Assembly: GCF_019654915.1 (NCBI RefSeq)
Contig: NZ_BPET01000047.1
Span: forward strand, 1-47,601
DNA length: 47,601 nucleotides
Origin: Shewanella sp. MBTL60-007
Lineage (GTDB): Bacteria > Pseudomonadota > Gammaproteobacteria > Enterobacterales > Shewanellaceae
Reading direction: 5' to 3'
Every line of letters begins with the position of its first letter. The first letter of the stretch is position 1. Positions 17,265 through 24,946 of the stretch are shown here, piece after piece. The notes below the pieces were generated by a model, which saw only the letters and a program-made list of their open reading frames with translations, made no database searches and had not been told where the DNA came from. A program made the translations under genes and the position numbers.

Positions 17265-18806
17265 ATGTACAGCAGTCACCCCCCCCAAGCAACAACCGAT
17301 GCTATCGAATGGGCGTTAACTCATGGCATGGCGCTTAAAACCACAGCTTACTCAGCAACCCACACGGCTTTTAGCTTTGCCCCTACGCCCATAAGCAAGG
17401 CAAGGTACCAACAGCTGGTGGCCTCTGTAGGTCTGCTTGGCAAGCTAGTGCATTATGTATCTGAAGATCATCAATTCTTAAACCATGCGATCGACCCAAT
17501 CACCAAGGGCGATCCCTTCTTTAATGCCTTGCTTGAGATGCATAAAGCTATTCATCAAGCGCCCAAGCAATCAAGCGAACGCTCGACCGAACACTCGACC
17601 GAAAAAAGCGTGTCACTAGAACACCCTTCAAGTAGCGCCAAACGCGTACCGCTTTTGATTATGCGTAGCGACTTTATGGACGATGCCGCCTTGGGCCCAA
17701 AGCTTATCGAGTTCAATGGCATTGCCGCAGGTATGGGGCCATTTGGCCAACGAGTGCATGAGCTGCATAAGTTCTTGCAACTGCAAGCCGCCGATACGTT
17801 TAATCAATGGTCAGCAAGCACAAATAACCAACTAGTAGAAAATCACGCATTAGAGAAGTTAGCTAACGGCATAGCTAATGCCACATTTAAAATTAAGCAA
17901 GAATTTACACACAGCGATCTATCGACAGGTTATGAAAACCACCCACCCGTGTTCCTCATGGTCGTGCAAGCAAATGAGGATAATGTTTACGATCAACACC
18001 TGTTAGAACATGCACTGCAAGCCAAAGGCATTAAAACAGTAAGACGCACTTTTAGAGAGCTGCACGACAAACTTACAACGGGTAAAGAGCATAGATTACT
18101 GCTCGAAGGTGTTGGCCCCATCGATACTGTGTATCTGCGCGCAGGCTATCAATATTGTGACTACCACGCTAATGACATCATCAGCCGAGTCTGCTGCGAA
18201 GCATTAATGCAAACCCGTATATTTATTGAGAAACACCGGGTTGCTATTAATGCCACTGTTAGCCAACAACTGGCCACCAGCAAACGGGTGCAGATGTTAC
18301 TGTCATCAATGACAGCCGAGCAGTTAACAACTTTTGGTTTAACCTTAGATGAAGCCTCAAGCGTTAAACAACTCCTCGGGGAAATGCGCCCTGTGACTAC
18401 AGACAGCGCAGCTTTGATTAGCCAAACCAGCCCCGAGCAATGGGTACTAAAAAACCAAGGCGAAGGTGGCGGCCACTGTATATTTGACGACGATATTTTG
18501 CCAAAACTGTTATCACTTAAACCAGACGAATACCAAGCTTGGTCGTTAATGCGCAGACTACAGCCAACGCCAAGACCCACGCCAGCACTGACAGTGCGTA
18601 AAGGCGAGCTTCAACAAGTCGACGATCTTATCAGTGAAATCGGCATGTTCACCGTACATATTGACGGTAAACCAGCGATTAATGATCTCAATGGCGGACA
18701 ACAAGCTTACGCCGGATATTTGATTAGAAGTAAGTCAGCCCGAACCACCGAAGGTGGTGTCCACAGTGGTATGGGTGTGTTGGATTCGTTAGTGTTTAGT
18801 GATTAG
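17265..18806 (+). CDS. Glutathione synthetase, eukaryotic type
   Basis: 513 aa, related to the eukaryotic glutathione synthetase family (not bacterial GshB), which joins glycine to gamma-glutamylcysteine using ATP. Visible family marks are RSDFM (134-138) with LIEFNGIAAG (E149, N151), matching RSDYM and IEINTISxSFGG in human GSS. The glycine-rich ATP loop is NQGEGGG (about 397-403). The C-terminal part has SEIGMFTVHI, GYLIRSKSA and EGGVHSGMGVLDS, matching the eukaryotic ELGIFG, GHLLRTK and EGGVAAGVAVLDS pattern. An extra low-complexity SERSTEHSTEKS stretch sits near residue 105. The family is rare in gammaproteobacteria, suggesting transfer. A fragment of its 3' end recurs at 21785-21842. It has its own promoter and terminator. 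Confidence 0.85.
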   Translation: MYSSHPPQATTDAIEWALTHGMALKTTAYSATHTAFSFAPTPISKARYQQLVASVGLLGKLVHYVSEDHQFLNHAIDPITKGDPFFNALLEMHKAIHQAPKQSSERSTEHSTEKSVSLEHPSSSAKRVPLLIMRSDFMDDAALGPKLIEFNGIAAGMGPFGQRVHELHKFLQLQAADTFNQWSASTNNQLVENHALEKLANGIANATFKIKQEFTHSDLSTGYENHPPVFLMVVQANEDNVYDQHLLEHALQAKGIKTVRRTFRELHDKLTTGKEHRLLLEGVGPIDTVYLRAGYQYCDYHANDIISRVCCEALMQTRIFIEKHRVAINATVSQQLATSKRVQMLLSSMTAEQLTTFGLTLDEASSVKQLLGEMRPVTTDSAALISQTSPEQWVLKNQGEGGGHCIFDDDILPKLLSLKPDEYQAWSLMRRLQPTPRPTPALTVRKGELQQVDDLISEIGMFTVHIDGKPAINDLNGGQQAYAGYLIRSKSARTTEGGVHSGMGVLDSLVFSD

Positions 18807-18978
18807 CAGCTGAATGAAACTTTAAGAGAGAATAGCCAACATAAGTTGGCTATTCTTGTGTTCTAACGCATTTTGGGACAGAAATGTGTTAGAACTTAAG
18901 CTCTGAAAATGACTCTTGGCATTATGAAATCTATGGCAATCAGATAAGTGGCAACGCCCACATAAGGGGCTGATAATC
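18750..18978. repeat. Repeat A, copy 1 (glutathione synthetase 3' end and left array flank)
   Basis: About 230 bp comprising the last 17 codons of the synthetase gene, its terminator, a 36-nt palindrome (18860-18895, GTTCTAAC to GTTAGAAC) and the left side of an attC. The same order recurs, diverged, at 21785-22005. Shared stretches include TTAAGCTCTGAAAATGACT. A short piece of the palindrome also appears near 26865-26905. Confidence 0.8.
18829..18860 (+). terminator. Terminator of the glutathione synthetase gene
   Basis: AGAATAGCCAAC, loop ATAA and GTTGGCTATTCT form a perfect 12-bp stem followed by TGTGTT. A diverged copy of this hairpin lies at about 21862-21885 in the duplicated segment. 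Confidence 0.7.
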
Positions 18979-19042
18979 GTTTGCTAAAATGTGTAGAGAA
19001 GCGGAATCGAGCGAGCTATTAGCAGTCCCTTCACTTAACACT
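18947..19042 (-). other. attC site (degenerate), left end of the cassette array
   Basis: It opens GGCAACGCCCACATAAGGGG, the R''/L'' side shared with the attC at 21978. An imperfect inverted repeat (GGGGCTGATAAT against CTATTAGCAGTCCC) follows. The 3' consensus is degraded to CACTTAACA instead of CTTGTTA. It would be the attC of the DUF4240 cassette. Confidence 0.55.
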
Positions 19043-19052
19043 TTTTATACGT

Positions 19053-19553
19053 TTAATTACCGTACTTTTCGGTTAGTTTTGGAAACTCTTTAGATAATTC
19101 AATCGTTTTAAAGTCATTAGTCAAGTCCTCCGCAGGAAAACTAAATTCAAACTCAGGTATATCACGCTCTGTCAGTTCTTCATATGCTTCATGGATAACA
19201 CCACGATATTCAATGGCTACATAGGACTCATTTCTAGCTAATGCTATGTCAGCTAAATCATCTGGTCGATGCAAAGCGACTTCAAATATGCTCTCACCCT
19301 CAGAAATCAGATAATCAACATAAGGGATGAAATCATAATCGTTTTTGTAGCCTTTGATTAAGAAAACGGCTTTCTTTAATTTATTTGTTAATGCCTTAGA
19401 AACGCAATTAACAAAACATTGGTTAAAGCTTTCAATAAAAGCAGGATCACTTTCCAATAAATGATTTTTTAAAATATGTGGCCTTAAGGCTATATCATCT
19501 TTAGAAGTTATCTTAACCTTTTCAATAAGTGACCAGAATTTATTTTCATCCAT
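19053..19553 (-). CDS. DUF4240 family cassette protein
   Basis: 166 aa. The N-terminus MDENKFWSLIEK and the central part ALTNKLKKAVFLIKGYKNDY...YVDYLISEGESIFEVAL...PDDLAD match the DUF4240 pattern (FWxLI, then a helix with WLIxxGxxxFexAlxxPDxLAd). DUF4240 proteins are soluble and of unknown function; several sit in toxin/immunity-like or accessory regions. It lies between two attC sites on the minus strand, the cassette arrangement. No promoter is evident, as usual for cassettes. Confidence 0.7.
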   Translation of the reverse strand: MDENKFWSLIEKVKITSKDDIALRPHILKNHLLESDPAFIESFNQCFVNCVSKALTNKLKKAVFLIKGYKNDYDFIPYVDYLISEGESIFEVALHRPDDLADIALARNESYVAIEYRGVIHEAYEELTERDIPEFEFSFPAEDLTNDFKTIELSKEFPKLTEKYGN

Positions 19554-19579
19554 TTAAATTAACCCCGTACCCTAGAAAC

Positions 19580-19680
19580 GTATAACGCTCCACTCAGCGG
19601 GAGCAATCTGGCTGGCTACATCTGCGAGGCACGAGCAAAAGCCAGCCGGGTTGAAATCCGCCTGCAGTGCATTGTTAGGT
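19580..19680 (-). other. attC recombination site
   Basis: 101 bp from GTATAAC (R'') to GTTAGGT (R'). The inner inverted repeat GGCTGGCT/AGCCAGCC folds the single-stranded site. It separates the DUF4240 cassette from the nuclease-like cassette, whose stop codon region overlaps the R' end. Confidence 0.8.
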
Positions 19681-20259
19681 TTCGTCTAGTGTAAATATCG
19701 AAAAGCTTAACCCGGTGCCAGCTATCTCTTCTGTTTTGAACTTCCGATAATTAACCCACTCGTTCAGCTTTTCTTCTTGCGTAAAAGCTTTCTCAAAAGC
19801 CTTGTGGCTATCATTTTCATTTGGATGAAAACCAACCATCCAAAAAGTCCGGACATCAGACTCGGATGCCTTTATTTTCCTCAATAAAGCGCCGTCCTTA
19901 ATCATCTGTTTTACGCAACCGTTAATACTCCTAGCCCTTTTAAATTCAATCAAGATCTCTCCACTATACTTCTGGTACTTTCTCTTTATCCAAAAGTCTA
20001 CAGTAGTGGTATTCTTACTTGATATTCTAGATTTTCTTCTCCCATCCAAAACATAGCGCTTTTCTCTTCCCCAGCCGGAAACTCGGTCACAATCAAGAGA
20101 ATCTAAAAACATCGCAAACTCGATCTGAAGCCATTTTTCGTAATCGTGAGTTTTTTTGCCTGATTTCAAATTCAAACCTTCGATAAGACTTAGTTTTCGC
20201 TTAATCTCATCACATGAAATAAATTCACCAATCAAAGTTCTTACAAATTCTAAATCCAT
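19675..20259 (-). CDS. Cassette protein with PD-(D/E)XK nuclease-like core
   Basis: 194 aa, no close family recognised. The residues expected of a restriction-endonuclease fold can be placed. E47 lies in helix WLQIEFAMFL, D88 in the strand TTTVDFWIK, and E105-F-K107 in ILIEFKRAR, followed by a helix (QMIKDGALLRKI). This E...D...ExK order and spacing fits a PD-(D/E)XK core. The fold call is inference from motifs only. It is bounded on the left by attC 19580-19680 and on the right by CCTAAC at 20281-20286 and repeat B. A defence role is plausible for a cassette nuclease, but a partner methylase is not present beside it. Confidence 0.6.
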   Translation of the reverse strand: MDLEFVRTLIGEFISCDEIKRKLSLIEGLNLKSGKKTHDYEKWLQIEFAMFLDSLDCDRVSGWGREKRYVLDGRRKSRISSKNTTTVDFWIKRKYQKYSGEILIEFKRARSINGCVKQMIKDGALLRKIKASESDVRTFWMVGFHPNENDSHKAFEKAFTQEEKLNEWVNYRKFKTEEIAGTGLSFSIFTLDET

Positions 20260-20283
20260 ATGCCCAACTATGACTAGAAACCT

Positions 20284-20425
20284 AACAATATATTAGGCTG
20301 AATTCCGAATAAGAACAGTCAGCCTAGTTGATCCCATGCGAACAAGGTAACTCTAAATGAATTTTAAATCAAAAACTTAACAAGTTCTTTATCGCGAACC
20401 CACTGACTCTGCTGATGGTGAAAAC
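20284..20425. repeat. Repeat B, copy 1 (right flank of the left array block)
   Basis: A 142-bp segment repeated at 26448-26589 with about 80 percent identity by eye. It opens directly after a cassette end (CCTAAC) and contains the inverted repeat AGGCTG...CAGCCT and the shared end GCTGATGGTGAAAAC. Its position at the promoter-proximal side of the cassettes is where an attI or leader region would lie. No integrase gene adjoins. The following 255 bp up to 20680 contains no other gene that I can see. Confidence 0.8.
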
Positions 20426-20680
20426 TAAGCGTGTCAGCTTTCACTAAGCAAACAGAGGGGAATATCGCTGCCCTATCTTTAATATTTTCTAGCAACCTTT
20501 TTTATTATTTAACAGCTAAGCACATCACGAACTCATTCGATTCAACAAACAAAGCCGACTATTACGGGCTTAATAAAACTGTTAATAACATTTCATTTCT
20601 ATAAAACCAGTTGGAAGTGTAAAAAGGCTGAAACTTTTGACTTAACAGCTATTGGCTAAAAGGAAATAGCGAGGTGTAAC

Positions 20681-21775
20681 ATGGGCTTGATGAAATGGAC
20701 TTGGTTCTTTATAAAGAGCTGTATCGTATTTATGTTGTATATCGCTAATGCTATTAGCGCAAATGAATTCGGTGGACCATATCGATGTGACGATGGAGCC
20801 AATCTTGCACATGTTCAAGTAACACAGAGCGACATTTCCTTATCGAATTTACCCCCTGAGGGGGGAGTCATCACAACAATAACGACATCCCCCATAGAGA
20901 TAACCTGTGAACACCATAATTCAACTAGAGGCGGGGATGTTAGGTTTTATCTCGTTCCGAGTTATTACCCTACCATTGCTCCTGGGGGAGACCCTACAGT
21001 ATGTGTTATACCGGAGTTTCCTGGAGTTGGCATGCGCTTATACAACCCAAATGGAACTGCATTACCTTGCGGAAGTCAGCCAGCAGTTTCAGCCCCTACG
21101 GATATCAACTTAATATATGCCAATTTAGGGCCGGAGCACCGAACCTATACCGTTGACTATGGAGATCAAGTACTTGCTGAACTTGTACGTATAGGAGACA
21201 TAACCCCTGGTACATACACATTAAACAGAGTCCAAAATATGGCGAAATGGGGTTCTTTTAATACAGGTAGGACCTTGTGGGTTATGGGTGCAACAGCTGG
21301 TTATATTCATATAATTGATAGCGGCAGATCCATAACGGTGTCAGAAGCGACCAGTAGTTTGAGGCCACTTAATGAAACTTTTGATTTAGGCACATTAGAA
21401 AAGCAAGATAATGCTGCAATACAACCATTTAAAATTTACCTTAATGATTGTTCAGCCAGAGAAGATGTCGAAGAATTTAAAACTAAAGCAACGTTAAGCT
21501 TTATTCCTAACAATGCTGAAGTAACGATGGATGGGCGCATCGGTAATTGTGACAGAGAAGAGTGCGCTGAAAATGTTTTTATTAGACTTAAAGATTGGCA
21601 AGGTAATCCTATATTAGCTGGTGAAGGTGTTGGTAGAGATTATGAACTAAGCAACCAAGGCTTTGCGAATCCAATGATCCCATTTGAGTTTCAATTTGAT
21701 GCTTTTATAGATACTGAAACAGCCACAGGAGGCATAATTGATGTCAGCATTACCATATTGCTAAAGGTTAAATAG
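20681..21775 (+). CDS. Fimbrial adhesin-like secreted protein, orphan
   Basis: 364 aa. A signal peptide ends near residue 27 (ANAISA). The N-terminal about 220 residues form a beta-rich domain with cysteine pairs (C36, C75 and later). The C-terminal about 135 residues resemble a type 1 pilin domain: FDLGTLEKQDNAAIQPFKIYLNDCS, a Cys-containing central loop, and the alternating FEFQFDAFIDTETATGGIIDVSITILLKV strand at the end. The two-domain plan suits a chaperone-usher tip adhesin. There is no chaperone or usher in the window, so it is an orphan. ATG 20681 has GAGGTG upstream. It runs opposite to the cassette genes and lies between repeat B and repeat A, so it was probably part of the ancestral flank. 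Confidence 0.65.
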   Translation: MGLMKWTWFFIKSCIVFMLYIANAISANEFGGPYRCDDGANLAHVQVTQSDISLSNLPPEGGVITTITTSPIEITCEHHNSTRGGDVRFYLVPSYYPTIAPGGDPTVCVIPEFPGVGMRLYNPNGTALPCGSQPAVSAPTDINLIYANLGPEHRTYTVDYGDQVLAELVRIGDITPGTYTLNRVQNMAKWGSFNTGRTLWVMGATAGYIHIIDSGRSITVSEATSSLRPLNETFDLGTLEKQDNAAIQPFKIYLNDCSAREDVEEFKTKATLSFIPNNAEVTMDGRIGNCDREECAENVFIRLKDWQGNPILAGEGVGRDYELSNQGFANPMIPFEFQFDAFIDTETATGGIIDVSITILLKVK

Positions 21776-21784
21776 CCACTGGTT

Positions 21785-21842
21785 AAAGGTCGGAGTTAAC
21801 AGCGGCATGGGGGTGTTGGATTAGTTGCTGTTTAGTGATTGA
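21785..21842 (+). pseudogene. Glutathione synthetase 3'-end remnant
   Basis: Translated from 21789 the segment reads VGVNSGMGVLD, stop, LLFSD, stop. This matches the last residues of the synthetase at 17265-18806 (GGVHSGMGVLDSLVFSD), with one in-frame stop (TAG at 21822-21824). Only the final codons are present. Downstream DNA also matches the region behind the intact gene, so this is one edge of a duplicated segment. Confidence 0.85.
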
Positions 21843-22005
21843 GTTGGATCGTTAAAAAAACTTAGCCAACAAAAATTGGCTATGTTTGTGTTCTAACGCA
21901 TTTTTGGACAGAAATTGGTTAGAGCTTAAGCTCTGAAAATGACTATTGGCATTAGGAAAACTAAAGCAATCAGATATGCGGTAACGCCCAACTAAGGGGC
22001 AAATA
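21785..22005. repeat. Repeat A, copy 2
   Basis: A diverged copy of 18750-18978 holding the synthetase 3' end, hairpin, palindrome and attC left side in the same order. It marks the left edge of the second cassette block. Confidence 0.8.
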
Positions 22006-22072
22006 ATTAGCTTGGCTAAAATTTTGAGCGAAGCGACAAAAGCCAAGCTTTATTTGTCCCGCTTGAGTTACT
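21978..22072 (-). other. attC site interrupted by the IS110 element (left part)
   Basis: It starts GCGGTAACGCCCAACTAAGGGG and carries the inner inverted repeat TAGCTTGGCT...AGCCAAGCTT. It breaks off at GAGTTACT (22072). The missing end TGTTAGGC is found at 23278-23285. Rejoined, it reads GAGTTACTTGTTAGGC, an intact attC 3' end. It is the attC of the TIR cassette. Confidence 0.85.
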
Positions 22073-22084
22073 TGTATGGATAAT

Positions 22085-22290
22085 AAACCCACCTGATTTA
22101 CAAATACTGCTCAGTTTCGGGTAACGTGAGACCCACGCTTTAGCTGCAACTAAAGCTTTCTTTGTCGTAGTTCGATTGAACGATGGCTCCTCAGTTGAGA
22201 GACCGATAACAAGAACGAACGCGACAAAGGACTCCAAGCAAAATACTCGAATAGTCTACTGGGTCTCGAACCCGCATTTGCAAGCAAGAG
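22085..22290 (+). ncRNA. Candidate bridge RNA of the IS110 element
   Basis: The noncoding left end has three structured parts. A hairpin GCTTTAG/CTAAAGC lies at 22137-22156. A long stem pairs CTTTGTCG (22160-22167) with CGACAAAG (22222-22229), extended by GTTCG (22170-22174) and CGAAC (22216-22220). A GGGT/ACCC hairpin lies near 22260-22273. The loop of the long stem contains TAACAAG (22207-22213), complementary to CTTGTTA of the attC target. Beside the last hairpin, ATAGTCT (22251-22257) equals the element's own right end (23269-23275). Placement and guides fit an IS110 bridge RNA; transcription is not shown. Confidence 0.6.
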
Positions 22291-22300
22291 TTAGCTTATT

Positions 22301-23257
22301 ATGAATTCAAAAACTAATCAAAACATTAACGTAGGTGTAGATACTGGCAAGTTTCAGCTGGATATTTATATCCGTCCAATCGGTCATTTCTTTAGCGTAA
22401 CGAATGATGATAAAGGGATAAAAGAAGCTGTTAAACAATTAAAAAGGTATCAGCTCGAACGGATTGTGATTGAAGCGACGGGTCGGTTAGAAATGCCTTT
22501 TATAATGGCCTGCGCTGAATCAAAGTTACCGTTTGTCATCGCTAACCCAATTCATGTTAAACGCTTTGCAGGTGCTATTGGTCAGCGAGCAAAAACAGAC
22601 AAGTTAGACGCTCAACTTATTGCTCATTATGGTGAAGCTATTAAGCCTCCCTTATCAACCTTAAAGCCCGATATAATGCGCTCTATGAGTGATTTAGTCG
22701 CAAGGCGTAACCAATTATTAGCCATGCAAACAATGGAGAAAAACCGTCTTTAAATTCTACCTAAAGAACTGGCTATGACAATAAAGCCTGTCTGAACTGT
22801 GTTCAAGATTCAGATTGAAAAGATAGAGGCAAAGATAGTTAAACACATAGAGTCATGTCCAGACTATCAAGCTAAAAACACCATTCTCCAGAGCATGAAA
22901 GGGATCGGAAAAATAGCCGCAGCTTCTATTATTAGTAATCTACCTGAACTGGGTTATATCAATAGTAAAAAGGCTAGCGCCTTGGTAGGCGTTGCCCCAA
23001 TGAATAAAGAAAGTGGACGGTTTAAAGGGATGCGAAAAATTCAAGGAGGAAGACATCAAGTTAGAACCGTTTTATACATGGCTATGATGTCTGCAATTCA
23101 ATCTAATCCTATTTTTAAAGAAACTTATCAACGATTGGTGGCAGCTGGAAAACCAAAGAAAGTGGCTATAATTGCCTGCGTCAGAAAGATGGTTGTAACG
23201 TTAAACTCAATGCTAAGAGATGGTGTAATGTGGGAAGCGCCAAAAGCTCAAATTTAG
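22301..23257 (+). pseudogene. IS110-family transposase, two in-frame stops
   Basis: One reading frame of about 318 codons is interrupted by TAA (22751-22753) and TGA (22793-22795). Before the stops there is a DEDD-type RuvC-like domain (GVDTGKFQLD, VIEATGRLE, RAKTDKLDAQLIA). After them there is the Tnp20 domain (MKGIGKIAAASIISNLPELG, VGVAPMNKESGRFKG, GGRHQVRTVLYMAMMSA). Each stop is one substitution from a sensible codon (CAA to TAA, TTA to TGA), so it decayed by point mutation and not by rearrangement. The catalytic residues are otherwise retained. Confidence 0.88.
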
Positions 23258-23279
23258 CTATTGACGCCATAGTCTCTTG

Positions 23280-24317
23280 TTAGGCATTTTCTGCCATGAG
23301 TTCTATCCGTTCATGTATGAATTGAGCAACTTTTTTCTCATCATGGTATGATGCATCAATGTAACCATCGATGGAAAAAACACCGTCTATACTTGCATCG
23401 TCGAACTTTACAAACATAATACGCTGATCTTCTTTATGTTTAATTATGTCTCTAACAGCTCTCCACTCTAAGCCGCACCATTGCTTTTGCGTATAATCCT
23501 CGCACAAAAACACCACCAACAAATCAGCTTGATTGCGATAAATGTTTTGTATATATGTATCTAGATTTGGTCTTGCCAACTGTGACTGGTAGTCGAAGTC
23601 ATAAAATACGGAATCTTTTCCATAAGCAGATTTCAGTTCATTAACAACGTCCGCAACGTAAGCCCTTTTCTCTCCTGGGAAGGAGACAGCTACTTTGAAA
23701 TTAATATCTTCTAATCGAGTCATGGATTTGTCTACTTTTTGTATAATTTCATTTTCTAATAAGTCTTCTAGTGCCATTAGCGATAGTGTAAATGGGTCCA
23801 AATCGATACGAGTTAAATCGGAGCTAAAAGGTCTTACTTTTGAAATGTAATAGAGTAGATAATTGAGCCAAATTGAAGCATTGGCAGTGTTGTGAGCACA
23901 AACGGGCTTACCCTCTGAGCTTTTCATTTTCTTTTCTACCAACTCTTCAAGTTGTCTACTCTTGATTTTATCGCGCTCCTTTTCAGAAAATAGCGCGCCA
24001 GCCCTATTAGCCATTCGCATAAATAACTGACACGTTTCACCCTCCAAGAGCGAATAGGCTGACAACTCTGCTCCCAACACCCCCCAAATAGGATGTCTAT
24101 CGAGAACATCCATAGTAACTTGATGAGCGTCAGACATTATACCGTAATATTGCCAGAGCATGATGATATGGTTGTTTCTTTCGAAACGCCTTTCATTAAC
24201 AATCTTATTCTTCTCTCGATATACTGTACTAAGCCTCAAATCATGAAATTTGTTAGCTTCAGCCTCAAAAGCGGATATAAGTCGTTTTATTTCGGTCTTC
24301 TTCTTTCTTATCGCCAT
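23280..24317 (-). CDS. TIR-domain protein in a gene cassette
   Basis: 345 aa. Residues 1 to about 200 are a helical region of unknown family. Residues 206 to about 335 form a TIR-like domain: FKVAVSFPGE as the first strand, VFYDFDYQSQL, DLLVVFLCEDYTQKQWCGLEW with the putative catalytic Glu284, and a final YIDASYHDEKKV. Bacterial TIR domains cleave NAD+ or make cyclic ADP-ribose signals in anti-phage defence, so an abortive-type defence role is likely but inferred. ATG at 24317. Its stop overlaps the attC end restored behind the IS, and attC 24352-24426 lies on its right, making it a cassette. Confidence 0.8.
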   Translation of the reverse strand: MAIRKKKTEIKRLISAFEAEANKFHDLRLSTVYREKNKIVNERRFERNNHIIMLWQYYGIMSDAHQVTMDVLDRHPIWGVLGAELSAYSLLEGETCQLFMRMANRAGALFSEKERDKIKSRQLEELVEKKMKSSEGKPVCAHNTANASIWLNYLLYYISKVRPFSSDLTRIDLDPFTLSLMALEDLLENEIIQKVDKSMTRLEDINFKVAVSFPGEKRAYVADVVNELKSAYGKDSVFYDFDYQSQLARPNLDTYIQNIYRNQADLLVVFLCEDYTQKQWCGLEWRAVRDIIKHKEDQRIMFVKFDDASIDGVFSIDGYIDASYHDEKKVAQFIHERIELMAENA

Positions 24318-24351
24318 CTACTACTCTTCTATTCTTAAGGTGAATCATGAT

Positions 24352-24426
24352 GCCTAACGCCTCAATAACCGGCGCAGCTTTTCTGCGTCCGGCACCGAAG
24401 GTGCGTAGTTGATTGACTTGTTATGT
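24352..24426 (-). other. attC recombination site
   Basis: 75 bp from GCCTAAC to GTTATGT, with inner repeats GGCGCAGC/GCTGCGTC-like and CCGGCACC/GGTGCG. This shorter type differs in arm sequence from the other sites here, so the cassettes come from different sources. Confidence 0.85.
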
Positions 24427-24433
24427 GCTATCA

Positions 24434-24895
24434 CTAGATTGCGCCAAGTAACAAGAGCATGACCGCGATATACTTTTTGTTAAATTTAAGAAGCGGGTCT
24501 TCTACATATATTGATTTTCCGTAACCTGGGTTGCGAGACGCAAAATATACTGTTTTTCCGTAGCCTGGTGCCCTATCAGTTACATATATCGAAGTACCAT
24601 ACCCAAGGTTTCTCTGATGAACATACAATCGAAGATCGGCTGACTTAGGGCCATCCTTTGGTTTTGCAAAGACTATATCTGCCGAGCTTGCATTGTCCGT
24701 AATGTAAAAAGTGCTGCCATAGCCGGGAGCTCGCTCGGTGACATAAATTGTCTCTCCATACCCTAACGCCCTGTCTGAGACATAAACACTTTTATTTGCT
24801 TCGTTCTGATTTTCCACTATGGCTACAGATATTTCGCTACTAGCCAGCACAAAGCTAGAAAAAAGAACAGACACAATCACTACGAATAATTTCAT
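24434..24895 (-). CDS. Secreted GYG-repeat cassette protein
   Basis: 153 aa. A signal peptide (about 1-18) is followed by at least five repeats of a 12-13-residue unit like IYVTDRAPGYGKT. The third is altered to ITDNASSADIVFAKPKD and one to LYVHQRNLGYGTS. The C-terminus ends in a hydrophobic stretch (IAVMLLLLGAI) that may anchor it. The alternating pattern suggests short beta-hairpins or a beta-solenoid. It faintly resembles repeat proteins of the DUF6150 kind, but I would not assign it. Function unknown. It is bounded by attC sites on both sides. Confidence 0.65.
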   Translation of the reverse strand: MKLFVVIVSVLFSSFVLASSEISVAIVENQNEANKSVYVSDRALGYGETIYVTERAPGYGSTFYITDNASSADIVFAKPKDGPKSADLRLYVHQRNLGYGTSIYVTDRAPGYGKTVYFASRNPGYGKSIYVEDPLLKFNKKYIAVMLLLLGAI

Positions 24896-24946
24896 ACTAC
24901 TTTAGTTCCATTTCAAATCTACGGTTTGGAGCTAAACCGCTCCGGC

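Larger units (their letters stand above)
22073..23277 (+). mobile_element. IS110-family insertion sequence inserted in attC
   Basis: About 1.2 kb. Both junctions show CTTGT (22071-22075 and 23276-23280), so the exact cut within these five bases is ambiguous. A CT core, as known for IS110 recombinases, fits. There are no terminal inverted repeats and no longer target duplication, as usual for the family. It has a long noncoding left end (22073-22300) and only about 20 bp after the transposase, the arrangement of the IS110 group rather than IS1111. The transposase has two stops, so the element is not autonomous. Confidence 0.85.

Noticed and set aside
22016..22237. Minus-strand 73-aa ORF over the IS left end and attC
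   Set aside because: It crosses the element junction and covers the structured noncoding region; a chance frame.
22301..23257. Programmed frameshift or readthrough in the transposase
   Set aside because: Both halves are in the same frame, separated by two stops that are single-base changes, with no slippery sequence; simple decay fits better.
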